The notes under the pieces: generated by a model
Told to the model about the DNA's origin: nothing
Databases searched by the model: none
What the model saw: the letters and a program-made list of their open reading frames with translations, nothing else
Assembly (NCBI GenBank): GCA_902535255.1
Contig: CACASQ010000001.1
Location: forward strand, 1 to 64,000
Direction of reading: 5' to 3'
Length of the DNA stretch: 64,000 bases
Source of the DNA: an uncultured Pelagibacteraceae bacterium
GTDB lineage: Bacteria; Pseudomonadota; Alphaproteobacteria; Pelagibacterales; Pelagibacteraceae
In this document: in pieces, positions 14,657-23,954 of the stretch
How the letters are laid out: each line of letters begins with the position of its first letter
How positions within the stretch are numbered: position 1 is the stretch's first letter
Position numbers and translations under genes: made by a program

Positions 14657-15412
14657 TTATATCGTCTCTTTTCTTATTTGTTCTAATTGAATTTTTTTTT
14701 GTAGGTCTTTACTCTTATCATAAAGTAGGTTGAATTTAATCTTATCTTGAACTTTTATGATAATTTTTTTTGCATTTCTTACTTCAACATTGTCTGCTAC
14801 AGCACTAACTGGTCTCTTGAGATAATTAAGATTATTAATTACAATTTTTGATTTATCTCCAACAATTTTTCCTGTCCATCTTCTAGGTCTGAATGCACTT
14901 ATTGGTGCTATAGATATTTTTTTAGAGTTTAGATTTAAGATTGGACCATGAACTGAGAGATTATAAGCTGTGCTTCCAGCTGGCGTTGAAACTAGAACTC
15001 CGTCTGAAACCAGTTTTTTAATTACAAATTTTTTGTTATTTTTTATTGTTAAGTTAGCAGCTTGTCTACTCTGCCTTAAAATTGAGACTTCGTTAATTGC
15101 AATACATTTTTTTGATTTATTTTTGAAAAAAACAGTCATCTCTAAAGGAGATATTGATATCATTTTTGACTTTTTGATATTTTGGATTAAATTTTTTGAG
15201 AATTTGTTCATCAAAAAACCATAGTTGCCAGAGTTAACTCCGTAAAACAATTTATTAGAATATTTGTTTTTCTTTAATGTTTGGAGCATAAAACCATCAC
15301 CGCCTACAACAATAATAATATTTTTTTTATGAAGTTTTTCCTTGTTTATAATTTTTTTAATTTGTTTTTTTATTTTTAAAGACTTAATATTTTTATCTGA
15401 AATAATTATCAT
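14657..15412 (-). CDS. nadK: NAD kinase
   Basis: This 251-residue enzyme phosphorylates NAD to NADP. It has the GGDGFMLQTL motif near residue 38, GVNSGNYGFLMN, and the conserved STPAGSTAYNLS substrate loop, then GP-ILNLNSK in the beta-sandwich domain. Length is slightly short but normal for alphaproteobacteria. It is convergent with tRNA-Thr, ending 2 nt away. Confidence 0.95.
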   Translation of the reverse strand: MIIISDKNIKSLKIKKQIKKIINKEKLHKKNIIIVVGGDGFMLQTLKKNKYSNKLFYGVNSGNYGFLMNKFSKNLIQNIKKSKMISISPLEMTVFFKNKSKKCIAINEVSILRQSRQAANLTIKNNKKFVIKKLVSDGVLVSTPAGSTAYNLSVHGPILNLNSKKISIAPISAFRPRRWTGKIVGDKSKIVINNLNYLKRPVSAVADNVEVRNAKKIIIKVQDKIKFNLLYDKSKDLQKKIQLEQIRKETI

Positions 15413-15423
15413 TATAATTTTTT

Positions 15424-15509
15424 TGGTGCCCTCGGCCAGACTCGAACTGGCACTCCCAAAAGGGCAAGGATTTTAAGTCCTTTGTGTCTACCAATTTCAC
15501 CACGAGGGC
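15424..15509 (-). tRNA. tRNA-Leu (anticodon TAA)
   Basis: An 86-nt class II tRNA on the minus strand with acceptor GCCCTCG/CGAGGGC, a long variable arm, anticodon TAA in the loop CTTAAAA, and encoded CCA. It lies 11 nt upstream of nadK and may share its transcript. Confidence 0.95.
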
Positions 15510-15729
15510 ACATCGTTTTTTTAATTTCAATTTAGTATATTAATACAACAATGTTTTAAAGAGTTAAAATTTATAAATTCTTAATTACTATTCTGCCACA
15601 AATTCACAAAATTTTTAAACTTTTTTGTAATTTTCGTAACTAAATTTAATGAGGGACATTACAACACTTTCATTATCACGGATATTATATATAAAACAAA
15701 GAATTATAGGAATTTTAAAAAGTTATAAA

Positions 15730-17754
15730 ATGAAAATTTTAAAAATCTCAGTAATAATAGCGGTTTTAGTTTCAAGTCCATTCTTATTTTTAATCTACGA
15801 TTTAGCTTCATTTGATAAAAGTTATTTAAACAGAAATGTAATATATTTTAATAAAACTAATCTTAATAGTAAAAAGTCAAAAGAATTCTATTCTCTGATT
15901 GAAAAGATTTATTACAAAACTATTTATAAATTTAGTAATAACCAGAAAGAATACTGGGGTGTTGATGTTCAAAATAGAAGCTTATTAGAAGAATATAAAA
16001 TTATAAAGGGACAAAAGTCTGGTTTTAAAGAAGGTATGACTCTTGACGAAATAAAAATGCCAGGAAAAAACTGGCCGAGAAGTCATGGAAATTTAAATTC
16101 AGTTAGATTTTCAAATTTAAAAAAAATTAATAGTCAAAATATAAAAAATCTTAAATTAGCTTGGACGTTTAGTGCTGAAGATGGAAAGAAAGGGATACAA
16201 GCAAACCCAGTAGCAAAAAATGGTAGAGTCTATTTTCCTACCCCAGGGAATTTTATTGTTTGCCTGGATGGGACAAACGGTAAATTAATCTGGAAATATA
16301 AAGTAAAGAATGGATCTCATGCTGCGAAAAGAGGCTTAATGTTATGGAAAGACAAAATTTCAGGACAAGAAAAAATTATATTTAATAATGATGATGAATT
16401 AATTATGTTGGATGCCGATACTGGTAGACCTTCAAGAAATTTTGGAAAAAATGGAATTGTTTCAACAGGTTCCTCTCCTATGACACCAGTAATTATTGAT
16501 GATCAAATAATCATAGGCACTACACGACCTGCAATAGAGTCCTATAATATTAAATCTGGTAAAATTGAATGGAAATATTATTTACGAAAATTTGATGAAG
16601 GTATTTTAAACTCAAGTGACTTTGAAGGTGGAAATCCTTGGGGAGGGATTTCAGCTGATAGTAAATCAAAAACTGTTTACTTGACTACCGGAAATGCCCA
16701 TCCTTACTTCGTGGGTGTAATGCGACCTGGAAAAAATCTTTATGCAAACAGTATAATAGCATTTGATTTAGTAAAAAAAGATATTAAGTGGTATTTTCAA
16801 GAAACTTGTCATGACATTTGGAATTTTGATATTGCTGCACCTCCAGTATTAACAACATTAACCTTAAATAATAAACGAGTAGACGTGGTTGTTGCTTTTA
16901 CAAAATTGGGAAATACGATAATTTTAAATCGAGATAATGGTCAACCAATATTCGATTATAGAAAAAGGATAGCCCCAGCATCTAAATTACCGGGTGAGAA
17001 AACTTGCTTGTATCAACCCGATTTAACTACGCCAGAACCTTTTTATAAATCTGAATTTAATTTGGAAGATATAACTGATGTAAGTAAACAGGAGAATGAA
17101 TTTGTAAAAAATTTAGTTAAAGATTTTAACTATGGTTTTTTTCCAACTCATGAACTTAATAAACCTACTCTAGTCAAGTCACTTCATGGTGGGGCAACGT
17201 GGACTGGTGCATCAGTAAATCCAAAAAAAAATATCGCATATGTGACATCAAATAATATGCCAGATTTAATAGAGGTGTATTCTTCAAAAGACATAAATAA
17301 AAATTTCAAAGTTTCTACTAATGGCATGAAACAAAAGCAGCTATTCGATAGTAAAGGATATCCTGGTGTAAAAATGCCTTGGGGAGCTCTAACTTCTATA
17401 GATTTAAATAAAGGAAAAATACTTTGGCAGGTACCATTGGGAAATTTTGAAAAACTGAAGCACAAAAAAGATACTGGGACCTTAAATTATGGAGGGGCTA
17501 CTGCAACTGCGGGTGATTTAGTGTTTGCCTCAGGTACATTAGATAAAAAATTGAGAGCATTTGACTCTAATACTGGTGAAGTATTGTGGACATATGAGCT
17601 TCCGTACATTGGATCAGCTCCACCAACTATCTACGAAGCTAAAGGCGAACAATATCTAATGATTCCAGCTACTGGAAGTTGGTCTTTAAAAAATGTATAT
17701 CCAGATTTAGTAGAATATGGAGATACGTTTTTAGCATTTAAAATTAAGAGATGA
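15730..17754 (+). CDS. Membrane-anchored quinoprotein (PQQ-type) dehydrogenase
   Basis: The track starts at 15649, but the ATG at 15730 (MKILKISVIIAVLVSS) puts a signal-anchor helix at the N-terminus and is preferred, giving 674 residues. The body is a PQQ-type beta-propeller related to glucose/quinate dehydrogenases: FIVCLDGTNGKLIWKYK, CHDIWNFDIAAPPVL, TWTGASVNPKKNIAYV and YEAKGEQYLMIPATG. Such enzymes oxidise sugars or alcohols in the periplasm and pass electrons to the quinone pool. The five-helix membrane domain of glucose dehydrogenase is absent. Substrate unknown. It overlaps the next gene by ATGA. Confidence 0.82.
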   Translation: MKILKISVIIAVLVSSPFLFLIYDLASFDKSYLNRNVIYFNKTNLNSKKSKEFYSLIEKIYYKTIYKFSNNQKEYWGVDVQNRSLLEEYKIIKGQKSGFKEGMTLDEIKMPGKNWPRSHGNLNSVRFSNLKKINSQNIKNLKLAWTFSAEDGKKGIQANPVAKNGRVYFPTPGNFIVCLDGTNGKLIWKYKVKNGSHAAKRGLMLWKDKISGQEKIIFNNDDELIMLDADTGRPSRNFGKNGIVSTGSSPMTPVIIDDQIIIGTTRPAIESYNIKSGKIEWKYYLRKFDEGILNSSDFEGGNPWGGISADSKSKTVYLTTGNAHPYFVGVMRPGKNLYANSIIAFDLVKKDIKWYFQETCHDIWNFDIAAPPVLTTLTLNNKRVDVVVAFTKLGNTIILNRDNGQPIFDYRKRIAPASKLPGEKTCLYQPDLTTPEPFYKSEFNLEDITDVSKQENEFVKNLVKDFNYGFFPTHELNKPTLVKSLHGGATWTGASVNPKKNIAYVTSNNMPDLIEVYSSKDINKNFKVSTNGMKQKQLFDSKGYPGVKMPWGALTSIDLNKGKILWQVPLGNFEKLKHKKDTGTLNYGGATATAGDLVFASGTLDKKLRAFDSNTGEVLWTYELPYIGSAPPTIYEAKGEQYLMIPATGSWSLKNVYPDLVEYGDTFLAFKIKR

Positions 17755-18710
17755 AAATTGAAAAAATTTTAATTTACAACTCAGGAGGTGGTTTAGGTGA
17801 CTCTATTCAATTATTTCCATTAATAATAAGCTTAAAAAGTCACTTTAAAAAAGCTGAGTTTTTCTATTTAGGTGCACATGCCAATCATTTTTCAGGAAAA
17901 TTAAAAGAGTACAAGATAGAATTGAAAACACTTGATTTAGATTTAAAATATTTTGGATTTAGATGGTGGCATTTTTTATTTGTAAAAAATAAAGCGTTAA
18001 AAAAGATAAATAGTAAATTTGATCTTATAATTGATTTACAGACAAAAATTAGAAATTCTCTGATTTTAAAAAGAATTCCTCATAGACTATTTTACTCAAG
18101 AACATTGAATGGTTTATTTTCGTCAAAAAAAATAAAATCAAACTCATCTAATCATATAGAAAATTTAAGTTTATTTATTGAGGAAGATGTACTGGAATTA
18201 GATTTTAAAGTAAAAAAACTACCCAAAGAGTTTTTAAATGAAGCTAAACGATTATTACCAAACTCTAATTATGTTGGTTTTTCGATTACCCAGGGTAATG
18301 AGTACAGAAAAAAAAGTTGGTCAATATTTAGATTTACTGCTTTAGCCAATAAAGTTACCTCAAAAAATAAGATTCCTGTTTTTTTTATTGAAAAAGATAA
18401 AATTGATTTAATTGAAAAGATTAAAAGCCAAGTTCCATCAGCGATCTTTCCTGAGATGAATTCAAAATTTTCTTGTCCTGCATTAGTGACGGCACTAGCA
18501 TCTAGATTGAATATGGCTGTATCAATTGATAATGGTATTATGCATATGTTAGCTCTAGCTAATATTCCAATGGTTGTTTTATTCGGACCAACAAATTCAG
18601 AAAAGTTTGCTCCTAAAAATAAATTTACAAAAATCTTAGACAGTAAAAAACTTCACAAAACAAATGATATTAATTCTATTGAGGTGGATGAAGTTTTTAG
18701 TTTAATTTAA
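17751..18710 (+). CDS. Glycosyltransferase family 9 (heptosyltransferase-like)
   Basis: This 319-residue protein has the GT-B fold signs of ADP-heptose:LPS heptosyltransferases: N-terminal NSGGGLGDSIQLFPLI and C-terminal SIDNGIMHMLALANIPMVVLFGPT with NSEKFAPK. It would add a sugar to lipid A core or another surface glycan. It is coupled to the quinoprotein gene by a 4-nt overlap, which may only reflect compaction. It ends overlapping the convergent CinA-like gene by 4 nt. Confidence 0.82.
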   Translation: MKIEKILIYNSGGGLGDSIQLFPLIISLKSHFKKAEFFYLGAHANHFSGKLKEYKIELKTLDLDLKYFGFRWWHFLFVKNKALKKINSKFDLIIDLQTKIRNSLILKRIPHRLFYSRTLNGLFSSKKIKSNSSNHIENLSLFIEEDVLELDFKVKKLPKEFLNEAKRLLPNSNYVGFSITQGNEYRKKSWSIFRFTALANKVTSKNKIPVFFIEKDKIDLIEKIKSQVPSAIFPEMNSKFSCPALVTALASRLNMAVSIDNGIMHMLALANIPMVVLFGPTNSEKFAPKNKFTKILDSKKLHKTNDINSIEVDEVFSLI

Positions 18711-19465
18711 ATCTTTAAAATCTTAATTTTTTTCAATTTAACTACTTTTAATATTTCTCTCTCTACCTGTTTAAGTTTTATTTTAGAAGTTGATCTAGTT
18801 ACTATTGAAACTCCAATTTTACCCAGTCTAAAAAATGGATAACTTCCAACATCGACAATTTTTTTATATTTTTTTTGAATTACTCCAAGTTTTTTTGAAA
18901 TATTGCTTTCCACAGTAAATAGATTAATGCTACGACTATGAACTTTTGATCCTTTGATAAGATATTTTTTACAATTCTCTATCATAGATTTTAATATTGA
19001 TGGAACGCCTGGTAGCGATAATACATTCCTTGTCTTGAACCCAGGGGCAGCGCTTGATGGGTTATATATTAGTTTTGAACCATTAGGCATTTTGGCCATT
19101 TTTTTTCTTCCATCGTTAAATTTTTTTTTGCCATAGTAATTTTCAAGAATTTTGTATGCTTCTTTATGATAGTTATATTTTAAATCGAATGCTTTTGCGA
19201 TTGATTGGGCTGTAATGTCATCGTGTGTTGGGCCAATGCCTCCAGTTGTGAACACATAATTAAATTTCTTCGATAAGCTTCTTACATTAATAACGATGGT
19301 CTTTTCAACGTCAGGTATTATTCTCACTTCATTAACAATTATTCCACAGTTTGAATTAAGCCAATTACTTATAAAAGCTATATTTTTATCTTGAGTTCTG
19401 CCTGATAAAATTTCATTTCCAATAATTAAGATTGCAGCATTTACTTTTTTAGTTTTTTTCTTCAT
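18707..19465 (-). CDS. CinA-type molybdopterin-binding domain protein
   Basis: This 252-residue protein matches the N-terminal domain of CinA: AAILIIGNEILSGRTQDKN, FTTGGIGPTHDDITAQSIAKAF and LPGVPSILKSMIE. The C-terminal NMN deamidase domain of full CinA is missing, as in many alphaproteobacterial short forms. The related fold hydrolyses ADP-ribose or binds molybdopterin; the role here is uncertain. It is divergent from sfsA with only 16 nt between starts. Confidence 0.82.
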   Translation of the reverse strand: MKKKTKKVNAAILIIGNEILSGRTQDKNIAFISNWLNSNCGIIVNEVRIIPDVEKTIVINVRSLSKKFNYVFTTGGIGPTHDDITAQSIAKAFDLKYNYHKEAYKILENYYGKKKFNDGRKKMAKMPNGSKLIYNPSSAAPGFKTRNVLSLPGVPSILKSMIENCKKYLIKGSKVHSRSINLFTVESNISKKLGVIQKKYKKIVDVGSYPFFRLGKIGVSIVTRSTSKIKLKQVEREILKVVKLKKIKILKI

Positions 19466-19481
19466 AGATGATTAATTATAC

Positions 19482-20180
19482 ATGAACTTTAAAAATATAT
19501 TAATATCAGGAGTATTAATAAAAAGATACAAGCGTTTTTTTGCAGATGTAAAAATAAAAGATACCGTCGTCACTGCTCACTGTCCAAATACTGGTTCAAT
19601 GATGGGGTTGCTTAGAAGTGGCAATCGTGTGTGGCTCAGTAAGACAGACAATCCTAAAAGAAAACTTAAATATACACTACAAATAATTGAAACAGATACT
19701 ACAAAAGTTGGTGTTAATACTCTTTTAACAAATAAAATAATTTTTAATGCCCTACATGATAAGGAGATTAAAGAATTTAAAAATATACAAAATATTTATA
19801 GAGAAGTAAAATTTGGTAAAAATACAAGGTTTGATTTTCTTGTTTCAGAAGAAAATAAAAGATCTTTTATCGAAGTTAAAAATGTTACTCTTTCAAGAAA
19901 AAAAGGAATAGCAGAATTTCCAGATGCAATCACAGCAAGGGGGCTAAAACACATAAATGAATTAATGAAAGCTAGTAACCAAGACTATAATATTTATCTT
20001 TTATTTTTAATTCAAAGAAATGATTGTAAACGCTTTGAAATTGCTAAAGATATTGATCCTGCATATTATAAATTACTTAAAAAAGCTGTTAAAAAAAAAT
20101 TAAATATACTCTGCTATGATTGTAAATTTTTAACAAAAGGAATAAAACTTAATCGAAAAATAAAATTCAATATTAAATGA
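19482..20180 (+). CDS. sfsA: Sugar fermentation stimulation protein A homologue
   Basis: This 232-residue protein has the SfsA hallmarks: VTAHCPNTGSMMGLL in the N-terminal OB-like domain and FDFLVSEENKRSFIEVKNVTL with FPDAITARGLKHINEL in the PD-(D/E)xK nuclease-like domain. SfsA is a DNA-binding protein linked to maltose genes in E. coli; its true role is unclear. It overlaps map by ATGA. Confidence 0.9.
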   Translation: MNFKNILISGVLIKRYKRFFADVKIKDTVVTAHCPNTGSMMGLLRSGNRVWLSKTDNPKRKLKYTLQIIETDTTKVGVNTLLTNKIIFNALHDKEIKEFKNIQNIYREVKFGKNTRFDFLVSEENKRSFIEVKNVTLSRKKGIAEFPDAITARGLKHINELMKASNQDYNIYLLFLIQRNDCKRFEIAKDIDPAYYKLLKKAVKKKLNILCYDCKFLTKGIKLNRKIKFNIK

Positions 20181-20941
20181 GCGAAAATTACAAAGAAGCA
20201 TTTGAAAAAACTAGGGTGGCTGGATTAATTGCGGCTGGTGCATTAGATGAGGTGGCTAAGATTATAAAACCAGGTATAGAAACTAATCAAATAGATAAAT
20301 TATGTTTTGAATATATCAATGATCATGGTGCCTACTCTGCTCCATTACTTTACAGAGGCTTTCCAAAATCTTGCTGCACTTCCACAAATCATATTGTTTG
20401 CCATGGTATACCCTCAGATAAAGTCTTAAAGGATGGCGATATTGTTAATGTTGATGTTACCGCTTTAAAAAATGGTTGGCATGGTGATACGAGTAGAACT
20501 TTTGAAATAGGAAATGTTTCTGTAAAAGCTAAGAAATTAATACAAACTACTTATGAGGCAATGATGCAAGCTATTTCCATTGTGAAAGATAACATTAATT
20601 TAGGCGATATTGGTTCTACCATACAAAAATATGTGGAGGCTCAAGGTTTTTCAGTTGTACAAGATTTTTGTGGGCACGGTATTGGTAAATCATTTCATGA
20701 GGAGCCAAATGTTTTGCACTATGGTAAAAAAGGGACAGGTGAAAAAATTAAAACAGGAATGATATTTACAATAGAACCCATGATAAATCTCGGAAAATTT
20801 GAGACAAAGACATTGAGTGATGGATGGACTGCAGTTACAAAAGATAAATCTTTATCAGCACAATTTGAACATACTGTAGGTGTAACAAAGAACGGTTGTG
20901 AGATTTTTACATTATCAAATAAAAAACAATTAATAAAATGA
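20177..20941 (+). CDS. map: Methionine aminopeptidase, type I
   Basis: This 254-residue metalloenzyme removes the initiator Met from nascent proteins. The metal-binding residues are visible: DIVNVDVTALKNGWHGDTSR (two Asp), HGIGKSFHEEP (His and Glu), FTIEPM and AQFEHTVGV. Length is typical. It overlaps sfsA and purB by 4 nt each. Confidence 0.95.
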   Translation: MSENYKEAFEKTRVAGLIAAGALDEVAKIIKPGIETNQIDKLCFEYINDHGAYSAPLLYRGFPKSCCTSTNHIVCHGIPSDKVLKDGDIVNVDVTALKNGWHGDTSRTFEIGNVSVKAKKLIQTTYEAMMQAISIVKDNINLGDIGSTIQKYVEAQGFSVVQDFCGHGIGKSFHEEPNVLHYGKKGTGEKIKTGMIFTIEPMINLGKFETKTLSDGWTAVTKDKSLSAQFEHTVGVTKNGCEIFTLSNKKQLIK

Positions 20942-22236
20942 TTGATAGATACTCAAGGAAAGAAATAAAAAAGATTTGGGACGACCATAACAAATATTCT
21001 ATTTGGTTAGATATAGAATTGGCTGCAGCAGAAGCTATGGAAAAATTTAATATAATACCTAAAGGAGTTGTAAAAAAAGTAAAATCGAAAGCCAAGATTA
21101 ATGTGAAGAGAATTTTACAAATTGAAGAAAAAGTAAAACATGATGTAATAGCTTTTCTAACATCGATTACAGAAAAAGCTGGTAAAGATGCTAAATATCT
21201 TCATAAAGGAATGACTTCCTCTGATATTTTAGACACATGTTTTAATTTACAACTTAAACAATCTGGTGAAATATTACTTAAAGACTTAGATGAATTATTA
21301 AAATCAATCAAACGTCAGGCAATAAAACATAAGTATACTTTGTGTATAGGAAGAAGCCACGGAATTCATGCTGAACCAATTACATTTGGTTTAAAGATGC
21401 TCTCTTTTTATCAAGAGTTCCATAGAAATAAAAAAAGATTAATTAATTCAATTCAAGAAGTTTCTACTTGTGCAATTTCAGGAGCAGTTGGAACATTTGC
21501 CAATGTTGATCCAAGAATTGAAAAATATGTAGCAAAAAAATTAAATCTTTCCATAGAGCCTATATCTACACAAATTATTCCTAGAGATAGACACGCACAA
21601 TATTTTTCAACACTTGCTATAATTGCGAGTTCAGTCGAAAGACTAGCAGTGGAAATAAGGCATCTCCAACGAACTGAAGTTTTAGAGGTTGAAGAATTTT
21701 TTGGTAAAAAACAAAAAGGATCATCAGCCATGCCGCATAAGAAGAATCCAATTTTAAGTGAGAACTTAACGGGTTTAGCAAGATTGATAAGATCTAGTGT
21801 TATCCCTGCGCTTGAAAATGTAGTTTTGTGGCACGAGAGAGATATTTCTCATTCATCTGTGGAGAGAAATATTGGTCCAGATGCAACAATCGCTTTAGAT
21901 TTTGCTCTTACTAGATTGTCAAATGTAATTAAAAATTTAAATATTTATTCGAAAAACATGTATAAAAATCTAAATTTGACCAATGGAATATTTTTTTCCC
22001 AACGTGTACTTCTTGAATTAACGACTGCGGGGTTTACAAGAGAAGAGGCATACAAAATTGTACAAAAAAACGCTTTAAATGCCTGGGAAAAAAACTCCTC
22101 TTTTTTAAGTACTATTATTTCGGACAAAAAAATTACTGATAAAATACCTGTTAATAAACTTAAAAACTTATTTGATTTTAGTTATCATACTAAAAAAATT
22201 AATATAATTTTTAATCGTAGTCTTAAAAATAAGTAA
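20938..22236 (+). CDS. purB: Adenylosuccinate lyase
   Basis: This 432-residue enzyme cleaves SAICAR and adenylosuccinate, two steps of purine synthesis. It begins MIDRYSRKEIKKIW, has GMTSSDILDTC and IGRSHGIHAEP with active-site His residues, and the signature GSSAMPHKKNPI near residue 262. It leads the purB-purC-purS-purQ-purL run, entered from map by an ATGA overlap. Confidence 0.96.
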   Translation: MIDRYSRKEIKKIWDDHNKYSIWLDIELAAAEAMEKFNIIPKGVVKKVKSKAKINVKRILQIEEKVKHDVIAFLTSITEKAGKDAKYLHKGMTSSDILDTCFNLQLKQSGEILLKDLDELLKSIKRQAIKHKYTLCIGRSHGIHAEPITFGLKMLSFYQEFHRNKKRLINSIQEVSTCAISGAVGTFANVDPRIEKYVAKKLNLSIEPISTQIIPRDRHAQYFSTLAIIASSVERLAVEIRHLQRTEVLEVEEFFGKKQKGSSAMPHKKNPILSENLTGLARLIRSSVIPALENVVLWHERDISHSSVERNIGPDATIALDFALTRLSNVIKNLNIYSKNMYKNLNLTNGIFFSQRVLLELTTAGFTREEAYKIVQKNALNAWEKNSSFLSTIISDKKITDKIPVNKLKNLFDFSYHTKKINIIFNRSLKNK

Positions 22237-22240
22237 TCAA

Positions 22241-23032
22241 ATGAATAAAGGTAATAAATTATACGAAGGGAAAGCTAAGATAATTTATGAAACTAAAGAT
22301 CAAAATTTAGTTATTCAACATTTTAAAGATGATGCTACGGCATTTAATAATCTTAAAAAAGCAAATGTAGAAGGTAAAGGAGTTTTAAATAATAGAATTT
22401 CTGAATTTATTTTAAATAATTTATCTCAATGTGGAATAAAGACTCATCTTGTAAAAAGACTTAATATGAGAGAACAATTAATAAGGAAGGCAGAAATTTT
22501 TCCAATTGAATTTATAGTAAGAAATATTGCTACAGGATCACTTACAAAAAGACTTGGCATACCAGAGGGAACTCTTCTGGATAAACCTTTGTTAGAGTAT
22601 TGCTACAAGAAAGATGAGTTAAATGATCCTTTAATTTCAAAAGAGCACATTTTTTCTTTTGGGTGGGCTAGTGAAGATGAAATAAACAAGATAGATAAAA
22701 TCACTTTAAGAATTAACGATTTATTAACAGGAATTTTTAGGGCTGTAGGTATAAAGCTGGTAGATTTCAAAATTGAATATGGAAAAGCTTGGAACAAAGA
22801 TACTGAAGAAAAAGAAATAGTTCTTGCAGATGAAATAAGTCCTGACACTTGTAGACTATGGGATATGAAAACTGAAAAAAAACTAGATAAAGATAGATTT
22901 AGAAAAGACTTAGGAAATATTATTCAAGCGTATCAAGAAGTAGCTAGGAGATTAGGAATTATGCCAGAGGAAACAAACATTAGTGAAGTAAATTTTGGAA
23001 AAACTATCCCAATAAAATTCAAAAAGAAATAA
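22241..23032 (+). CDS. purC: SAICAR synthetase
   Basis: This 263-residue ligase joins CAIR with aspartate using ATP. Motifs: LYEGKAKIIYETKD, PIEFIVRNIATGS, LVDFKIEYG and LADEISPDTCRLWD. Length and order are typical. It starts 4 nt after purB. Confidence 0.96.
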   Translation: MNKGNKLYEGKAKIIYETKDQNLVIQHFKDDATAFNNLKKANVEGKGVLNNRISEFILNNLSQCGIKTHLVKRLNMREQLIRKAEIFPIEFIVRNIATGSLTKRLGIPEGTLLDKPLLEYCYKKDELNDPLISKEHIFSFGWASEDEINKIDKITLRINDLLTGIFRAVGIKLVDFKIEYGKAWNKDTEEKEIVLADEISPDTCRLWDMKTEKKLDKDRFRKDLGNIIQAYQEVARRLGIMPEETNISEVNFGKTIPIKFKKK

Positions 23033-23033
23033 A

Positions 23034-23273
23034 TTGAAATTTGCAGTAACAGTCACTTTAAAAAAAGACGTATTAGATCCACAAGGCAAAGTTGTTCAAG
23101 ATACCTTGGCCAATCTAGGTATGAAAAGTTTGAAAAATATTAGACAAGGTAAATTTTTTGAAATTGAAATTGAAGAAAAAAATCAACTTAAGGCTGAAGA
23201 ATTAATTAACGACATGTGCAAAAAACTTTTAGTTAATTTAATTATCGAGGATTATAAAATAAGTAAATTATGA
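23034..23273 (+). CDS. purS: FGAM synthase subunit PurS
   Basis: This 79-residue protein bridges PurQ and PurL in the three-part formylglycinamidine ribonucleotide synthase. It has the PurS segments VTLKKDVLDPQGKVV and GMKSLKNIRQGKFFEIEI. The start is TTG, fixed by the family's N-terminus and the purC stop 1 nt upstream. Its stop overlaps the purQ start (ATGA). Confidence 0.93.
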   Translation: MKFAVTVTLKKDVLDPQGKVVQDTLANLGMKSLKNIRQGKFFEIEIEEKNQLKAEELINDMCKKLLVNLIIEDYKISKL

Positions 23274-23950
23274 TGAATTCATCTGTCATTGTTTTTCCTG
23301 GTTCAAATTGTGATCGAGATATTGCAGTTGCTTTGGAGAAAATGCAATTTAAGAATAAAATGGTTTGGCACAAGGAAACAAAATTACCTAAATCGGATCT
23401 TATTGTGATTCCTGGAGGTTTTTCATATGGAGACTACTTAAGATCTGGAGCAATTGCAGGTAAATCTTTAATTATAGACGAAGTTATTAAAGCAGCAAAA
23501 TCAGGTTGTTTAATTTTGGGTATTTGTAACGGTTTTCAAATATTGACTGAAACAGGTTTACTTAAAGGAACACTTTTAAGGAATAGAAATTTAAAATTTA
23601 TAAATAAAGATGTTAATATAAAAGTTATAAATAATAAAACAAGTTTCACTTCAAAATATAAATTAAATCAAATATTAAAAATTAATATTGCTCACAATGA
23701 AGGAAACTATTTTACTGACAAAGATCACCTAAACAAGTTGAAAAACGAAAATCTAATTGCTTTTCAATATTGTGACGTTAATGGAAATATTAGTGATCAA
23801 TCTAACCCGAATGGTGCAGTAGAAAATATTGCAGGAATTTATAATTCTAAGAAAAATATACTTGGTATGATGCCTCATCCAGAAAGAATGGTAGATAATT
23901 TAATTTCTAACACTGACGGTATTAATTTATTTGCAAGTATTATGAATTAA
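23270..23950 (+). CDS. purQ: FGAM synthase glutaminase subunit PurQ
   Basis: This 226-residue class I glutamine amidotransferase supplies ammonia to PurL. It has [26 protein letters not shown], the nucleophile Cys in [10 protein letters not shown] and the His/Glu pair in MMPHPERM. It stands between purS and purL, as expected for the three-subunit system. Confidence 0.96.
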   Translation: MMNSSVIVFPGSNCDRDIAVALEKMQFKNKMVWHKETKLPKSDLIVIPGGFSYGDYLRSGAIAGKSLIIDEVIKAAKSGCLILGICNGFQILTETGLLKGTLLRNRNLKFINKDVNIKVINNKTSFTSKYKLNQILKINIAHNEGNYFTDKDHLNKLKNENLIAFQYCDVNGNISDQSNPNGAVENIAGIYNSKKNILGMMPHPERMVDNLISNTDGINLFASIMN

Positions 23951-23954
23951 TAAA

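Noticed and set aside
20907-22127. Minus-strand ORFs across purB
   Set aside because: The plus strand encodes a full adenylosuccinate lyase; the reverse frames are shadows.
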